Shown here: piece after piece, positions 30,816-34,105 of the stretch | Layout of the letters: the number at the start of each line of letters is the position of its first letter | Position numbering within the stretch: position 1 is the stretch's first letter | Source of the DNA: a virus | DNA: 34,105 nt | Strand: one strand, 5' to 3' | Virus record (IMG/VR): IMGVR_UViG_3300037245_000350 | Coordinates: 1-34,105 of that record | Program-made: the position numbers and the translations under genes | Notes under the pieces: generated by a model | Database searches by the model: none | Told to the model about the DNA's origin: nothing | What the model saw: only the letters and a program-made list of their open reading frames with translations

Positions 30816-30816
30816 T

Positions 30817-31035
30817 TTATAGATCCTTTAATTTCAATTCGTATACACCAGCCCCTAAGCTCTTTGCTACAATGCGCCTGAGACTCCCTTTAGTAATAAG
30901 CTCATCTTTACCTGTCAACAGTATATGCTTCCATACCTTAGTTACTACCCTGTAGGATGCAGATTCATTGTCGAAAAACACATCCCTTGCTCTCTCGGAC
31001 GCAGAAACTATGCTGTTATATTCACCTATCTTCAT
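30817..31035 (-). CDS. Small uncharacterised protein
   Basis: 72 aa: MKIGEYNSIVSASERARDVFFDNESASYRVVTKVWKHILLTGKDELITKGSLRRIVAKSLGAGVYELKLKDL. Mixed helix/strand with basic patches near 45-60. AAGGAG is 7 bases before the ATG. It sits just upstream of the transglycosylase gene in transcription order. No known family. Confidence 0.55.
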   Translation of the reverse strand: MKIGEYNSIVSASERARDVFFDNESASYRVVTKVWKHILLTGKDELITKGSLRRIVAKSLGAGVYELKLKDL

Positions 31036-31580
31036 TTTACTTTCTCCTTAGTAGGTTTAGCACAGTTCTTAGAGCAAGGCCCCGCAAATCTAAAATTGTA
31101 CGGATCTCTGCATTTAACAGGCGATCCCTTTGATTGGAATTTGCACGGCTGTAGGAATGATACCGGGTTTCTGCCGATTGTGTCCCTAAGCTGGGTGTCT
31201 TCCGTAATACCGAGGACGTCATTGAACTTTTGTAACATGGTAGACAATGCTTGGCCTTCGGTTCCATTGGATAGGTAGTCATCATGGTTGTAAGTCCACA
31301 AATCCTTGATTCTTATGGCTGCTTCTATTGCATCTGTAGCTTCCTTCAACGCCTCCTCTGCTCTCGCCAACTTCTTGTTCGCCAGTGCAAGGGCGGTTTC
31401 TTTCTCGCCGGGATCTGTGTGCGTCGCGTCTACTGTGAAAGGGTCAGGCAGTAGATCATCAACAACCGACAATAACCTCTCAACGTCGTCATTTGCCAGA
31501 GATATGCTTTCGTAGCAATGGATATTACGTTTAACCATAGCAATCAGTTCGAACCATGGCCCTCTTTTTTGTTCACTCAT
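31032..31580 (-). CDS. Uncharacterised protein with coiled-coil middle
   Basis: 182 aa from the ATG at 31580, the one with AAGGAG upstream (spacing 10); a longer reading to 31610 has no ribosome site. N-terminal helix (SEQKRGPWFELIAMVKRNIHCYES), an acidic linker, then ETALALANKKLARAEEALKEATDAIEAAIRIKDL (coiled-coil, about 67-100), and a C-terminal Cys/basic region (CRDPYNFRFAGPCSKNCAKPTKEKVK) that may be a zinc site. No family recognised. Stop overlaps the next gene's ATG by 4 bases. Confidence 0.6.
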   Translation of the reverse strand: MSEQKRGPWFELIAMVKRNIHCYESISLANDDVERLLSVVDDLLPDPFTVDATHTDPGEKETALALANKKLARAEEALKEATDAIEAAIRIKDLWTYNHDDYLSNGTEGQALSTMLQKFNDVLGITEDTQLRDTIGRNPVSFLQPCKFQSKGSPVKCRDPYNFRFAGPCSKNCAKPTKEKVK

Positions 31581-31778
31581 AATTCTTATTCTCCTTAAAG
31601 TTACCCCCAAGACAGCTAATCCTTTAATTGCCCTGGAGGTGATAGCTGGTAGAGTTACACTTCCTTTGTAAACGTTCTCAGCCGGTTAGATTAAAATACT
31701 CGACGACCAGAGAGTCGGCAAACAGCCTGACCGCCGAGTTGATGACTCACGCGAGCCATCCGGTTTGTTTTAAATAAG
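31581..31778 (-). other. 198-base noncoding leader with stem-loop
   Basis: Nothing codes here. On the left-pointing strand a hairpin ACCTCCA/TGGGGGT (31634-31640 with 31603-31609, one G-U pair) ends about 6 bases before the AAGGAG of the 182-aa gene. The G-U pair is C-A on the other strand. Further stems such as TCGGC/GCCGA (about 31710-31740) suggest a structured leader. No clear promoter; a TTGCCG-17-TATTTT pair is weak. Confidence 0.45.
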
Positions 31779-32423
31779 CTATATTACATTTTTATACAAT
31801 TGCGTGTCTTTGAATTTCCCAAGCAACCATTCGATGATACCCACAATCTTTGTTATGTCATTTGGGTAGTCCTTAGGCACTGAAACGCTGTTTATATAGC
31901 ACAGTCGCCCTATACTTTTATTATCTGGAGTGAAACCTTCTTTTGCTGGCATTTTTTTACATATTTCGTCTATTATCAATTGTTGGTCTTCTGTTGGTTT
32001 TTCAATTTTAGCCGCTTCTCTCGCAGCTGCTTTGCCGTCATCATCGTCCGAAGGGATTACACCAATGGCTTGCAGGCCAAATCTCTTAGAGTACGTAATA
32101 CCTGAACCTAAAGCAGTTGGATCGTTCAATTGCTTGCAGAATACAGGCGTATTAGAACTAAAAAACTGTGATGTTTCGGCGTGAATTAGCGATGTTATAA
32201 TAATTACTTTGTCATCCCCATTTTCAGTTCGGGATATATCAATTGCTTGTATAATCAAGATGCCCTCTGCGTTCAATGGTTTTTTGATGACTTCCATAAC
32301 CTCAACTAGGTCAGCGTACTTTCCGTAATGCCCCTCTTTGGTCTTAAGGGCTGTTTCAATATTAGGTTGCGCTTTTAAAAAGGCTTTCGCTATAGCTCCA
32401 AACTCTTTGCTTCTTTCGATCAT
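31779..32423 (-). CDS. ERF-type single-strand annealing protein
   Basis: 214 aa. GHYGKYADLVEVMEVIKKPLNAEGILIIQAID (about 27-58) and the block LGSGITYSKRFGLQAIGVIPSDDDDGKAA (about 105-133) are the ERF superfamily signature. The C-terminus is helical. It anneals complementary strands in phage recombination. Next to it, transcribed first, is the lambda-exonuclease-like gene, a typical exo-annealing pair. Separated from the next gene by a 198-base noncoding stretch. Confidence 0.9.
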   Translation of the reverse strand: MIERSKEFGAIAKAFLKAQPNIETALKTKEGHYGKYADLVEVMEVIKKPLNAEGILIIQAIDISRTENGDDKVIIITSLIHAETSQFFSSNTPVFCKQLNDPTALGSGITYSKRFGLQAIGVIPSDDDDGKAAAREAAKIEKPTEDQQLIIDEICKKMPAKEGFTPDNKSIGRLCYINSVSVPKDYPNDITKIVGIIEWLLGKFKDTQLYKNVI

Positions 32424-32434
32424 TGGTAATTCTC

Positions 32435-33058
32435 CTAAAACGGCGATTTATTTAGTCTTGTTAATTCTCTTTTCATTAGCTCTACAAAAGCATTAACTTC
32501 TTTCTCTATTTTCTTTATCATATCCTCATCTCTTTCAACGCGAATATGCCAGAATGAATGCTTTGATCTTGGGTCGAATGAAACAAAATCACACCACTTT
32601 CTCCCACTAACCCACAATTGCCCTTGAACTTGTTTAACATATGTAGCAGGGAATTTATCTTTTCTGCGGTACTTCATGTGAGTAGAAGACTTAGGGCATT
32701 TGATTTCTATCAATCCATCATCTCCAACCAACCCATCTGGAGATACTCCTACAAATTCGTTTAGCTCGATGAAACCTACCTGCTTAACTTCTAATCCAAG
32801 CTGTTCTTCGTATTCATCCCTGGCTTTGGCTTCCGTTTCTGTGCCCCACTTCATGTACTTATTGGAGTATGATGATTCTTTTTCGGCGTCTTCTATTTGG
32901 TCTAAGTCAGATAGAAGGTCATTCATTAGAGTGTCCTTTGACGCTCCTGAGCCACCGGCCATAGCATCTTTAAATCGAGACGCAGTAACTTTACCCATGC
33001 GGACAGCAGACCACTCATCGCTGCCCTGTTCCATGTCGTGATATATCGGAAACTTCAT
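32435..33058 (-). CDS. YqaJ/lambda exonuclease-like recombinase nuclease
   Basis: 207 aa. WSAVRMGKVTASRFKDAM (about 16-33), MKWGTETEAKARDEYEEQLG, VGVSPDGLVGDDGLIEIKCPKS with D108, E118 and K120 as the catalytic D-ExK, and YVKQVQGQLWVSGRKW. This is the YqaJ/lambda exo family, 5' to 3' exonuclease on double-stranded ends. It feeds strands to the ERF protein next door, 11 bases away. AAGGGA precedes the ATG. Confidence 0.92.
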   Translation of the reverse strand: MKFPIYHDMEQGSDEWSAVRMGKVTASRFKDAMAGGSGASKDTLMNDLLSDLDQIEDAEKESSYSNKYMKWGTETEAKARDEYEEQLGLEVKQVGFIELNEFVGVSPDGLVGDDGLIEIKCPKSSTHMKYRRKDKFPATYVKQVQGQLWVSGRKWCDFVSFDPRSKHSFWHIRVERDEDMIKKIEKEVNAFVELMKRELTRLNKSPF

Positions 33059-33069
33059 CTTACTATCCC

Positions 33070-33252
33070 TTATTCAAAAGTAATATTAGTTATAGATTCA
33101 ATCGTAATCCCGTCCTTTTCAAGCCCTTCAAGATTCCAGGGCAGGTCGGATTCAATGAACTGTTCAAGTTCTTCGTCCTGCACGTGCTCGCTACTGTCAT
33201 TGTCTATGGTGGCAGTGAGGGCGAAGCTGACTATTTTCTGTAATCGTCTCAT
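33070..33252 (-). CDS. Small acidic protein near the recombinase
   Basis: 60 aa: MRRLQKIVSFALTATIDNDSSEHVQDEELEQFIESDLPWNLEGLEKDGITIESITNITFE. An N-terminal strand (VSFALTATID), acidic helix and short beta end. ATG overlaps the upstream stop; GAGG is close upstream. A possible recombination accessory by position; no family. Confidence 0.5.
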   Translation of the reverse strand: MRRLQKIVSFALTATIDNDSSEHVQDEELEQFIESDLPWNLEGLEKDGITIESITNITFE

Positions 33253-33395
33253 CGCTCACCTCGCTGCGAGCATCGCCTGCATATCCAACCCTGTTCAGTC
33301 TTTTCCATTGTACAGGCAGCAAAGGTAATACTGCATTTCATACATGTACCTTCCAATGGCCTCTTGACTTTGCCTTCGTCTTTCAGGTCACTCAT
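33249..33395 (-). CDS. Small zinc-ribbon protein
   Basis: 48 aa starting at ATG 33395, chosen because AAGGAG lies 10 bases before it; the longer reading to 33440 overlaps the upstream gene. CMKCSITFAAC and CRRCSQ form C..C pairs with a short basic tail (RGER). A typical very small Zn ribbon of phage early genes. Stop overlaps the next ATG. Confidence 0.55.
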   Translation of the reverse strand: MSDLKDEGKVKRPLEGTCMKCSITFAACTMEKTEQGWICRRCSQRGER

Positions 33396-33396
33396 C

Positions 33397-33762
33397 TTAT
33401 TTGATCTCCTTAGCTTTGTCGTATACTGCTTTGGTTGCATTCTTGGCTATAACCCATTTACCGGGCGTACTGCTATCGTCGTAGAGATCGTGAAAAGTTA
33501 GCTCAATAGCACTAAACATCTCGTCAAACAACCGCTCCTTAGCCTTAAGCGCGTCGTGTTCGTTCACAGCAGTAGCGATAAAATGGCAATTGCCTTCCCA
33601 TTCCCTCAGCTCACGTTCATATCTTTCATCTTGCCCTTGATAATGAAAAGGCTTTGTCTTTAAAAAGCATATAAACCCATCTTCGTTGCGGATTCCACCT
33701 GCATTAACACCATCTGAAGCAAACCACGGCAGTTTACTGTGAGGTAATTTACTATGTTCCAT
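33397..33762 (-). CDS. Uncharacterised protein
   Basis: 121 aa. MEHSKLPHSKLPWFASDGVNAGGIRNEDGFICFL then a helical GNCHFIATAVNEHDALKAKERLFDEMFSAIELTFHDLYD and a short C-terminal helix. AAGGAG is 8 bases before the ATG. The pattern (SKLPW..., IATAVNEHDAL) recalls common phage proteins of about 100-150 aa of unknown function. A CCCC/GGGG mini-hairpin (33784-33795) precedes the ribosome site. Confidence 0.6.
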   Translation of the reverse strand: MEHSKLPHSKLPWFASDGVNAGGIRNEDGFICFLKTKPFHYQGQDERYERELREWEGNCHFIATAVNEHDALKAKERLFDEMFSAIELTFHDLYDDSSTPGKWVIAKNATKAVYDKAKEIK

Positions 33763-33795
33763 AATACATCTCCTTAAAGTTATCCCCGTGGGGGG

Positions 33796-34105
33796 CTATT
33801 TCTTTGCTTCGTTACGTAGGTGGGTTGCGTGCATCTGACGGAGTTTCATGATCGCGTCAGGGTTCTTGCTTAAGTACATATTTGTCACATGCCCGTCGTT
33901 GTTGTCATGGAATTGGATGCAATCTCCGATTAACTCTACATTAATAATCTTGCCATCATTTCTTACTAGCGTAAACTCTGTCACGTCCTCCTGTAGAGAT
34001 GTAAGGTCGTCGAAGGCCGCTTGGACGTTACCAATGCAAGTCAGTCCGACTTCATTAGGCTCGGCAAGGTCACACAAGAAAGTTGGCCCAGCGACACAAT
34101 CGGGA
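33796..34105 (-). CDS. Uncharacterised protein, cut by the window edge
   Basis: The frame stays open to the window end with PDCVAGPTFLCDLAEPNE, so the start is off the right edge; the TTG at 34077 is not convincing. Visible part (103 residues) has TFLCDLAEPNEVGLTCIGN, an acidic stretch (LTSLQEDVTEFTLVRNDGKIINVELIGDCIQF), and a C-terminal helix. No known family. Confidence 0.55.
   Translation of the reverse strand, partial: PDCVAGPTFLCDLAEPNEVGLTCIGNVQAAFDDLTSLQEDVTEFTLVRNDGKIINVELIGDCIQFHDNNDGHVTNMYLSKNPDAIMKLRQMHATHLRNEAKK

Noticed and set aside
31632-31710. tRNA-Thr-like text on the + strand (TAGCTGGTAGAG, TTTGTAA, GCCGGTTAGATT)
   Set aside because: The 5' halves of the D, anticodon and T arms resemble a tRNA, but the anticodon and T stems do not pair and spacing is wrong. 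At most a degraded remnant; chance is possible.
1-34105. CRISPR arrays, insertion sequences, integrase
   Set aside because: No spaced repeat arrays, transposase motifs or recombinase motifs were seen.

Overview
The window is most of the genome of a long-tailed, HK97-fold (siphovirus-type) bacteriophage. It has two opposing arms that meet at about 19.5 kb. No bacterial chromosomal genes, rRNA, convincing tRNA, CRISPR array, integrase or repressor were found, so lysogeny cannot be judged. The host is not identifiable from sequence alone. A lipoprotein-type signal, a membrane-anchored lytic transglycosylase and strong Shine-Dalgarno use suggest a Gram-negative-type envelope (inference).

The right-pointing arm (56-19481) is the virion arm: P27-type small terminase, HK97-type large terminase, portal, S49 (SppA-like) head protease, HK97 major capsid protein and a possible decoration protein. 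It continues with a methyltransferase-glycosyltransferase fusion, a gp6-like connector, head closure and HK97 gp10-like proteins. An inserted block of small and beta-rich surface proteins, including a LamG lectin, follows. Next come an Fn3 domain fused to a DUF3168-type tail completion protein, tail tube protein, tail assembly chaperones joined by a programmed -1 frameshift, tape measure, and a run of poorly known tail-tip and fibre-like proteins.

The left-pointing arm (34105 down to 19519) is the replication, recombination, lysis and accessory arm. It holds a lambda-exonuclease/YqaJ nuclease with an ERF annealing protein, a lytic transglycosylase, an ASCH protein, a DUF1364 nuclease and a possible NinB-like protein. 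Then come an HNH nuclease, a replication initiator with 11-bp iterons inside its gene, an SNF2-type helicase with a DNA methyltransferase, two more HNH nucleases (one with an AP2 domain), a permuted NlpC/P60-like peptidase and a lipoprotein. Many small uncharacterised, often Cys-rich, proteins fill the rest. Genes are tightly packed with ATGA/TAATG overlaps.

The most interesting features are RNA- or DNA-level signals. (1) A 13-bp perfect inverted repeat buries the ribosome binding site of the methyltransferase-glycosyltransferase. (2) A leader RNA at 27953-28039 has its own promoter, a 12-bp long-range pairing that competes with a terminator, and wobble pairs that only work in the left-pointing transcript. 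(3) The leader of the HNH-AP2 gene has mutually exclusive pairings, one covering the ribosome binding site. (4) An intergenic element of about 60 bp occurs twice, with a conserved box and a stem-loop with a conserved loop. (5) An iteron cluster is a candidate origin. (6) An A_AAA_AAC slippery site with an 8-bp stem-loop lies in the chaperone genes. (7) Two genes seem to start at near-cognate codons (ATC, ATA). All are read by eye; no folding program or database search was run.
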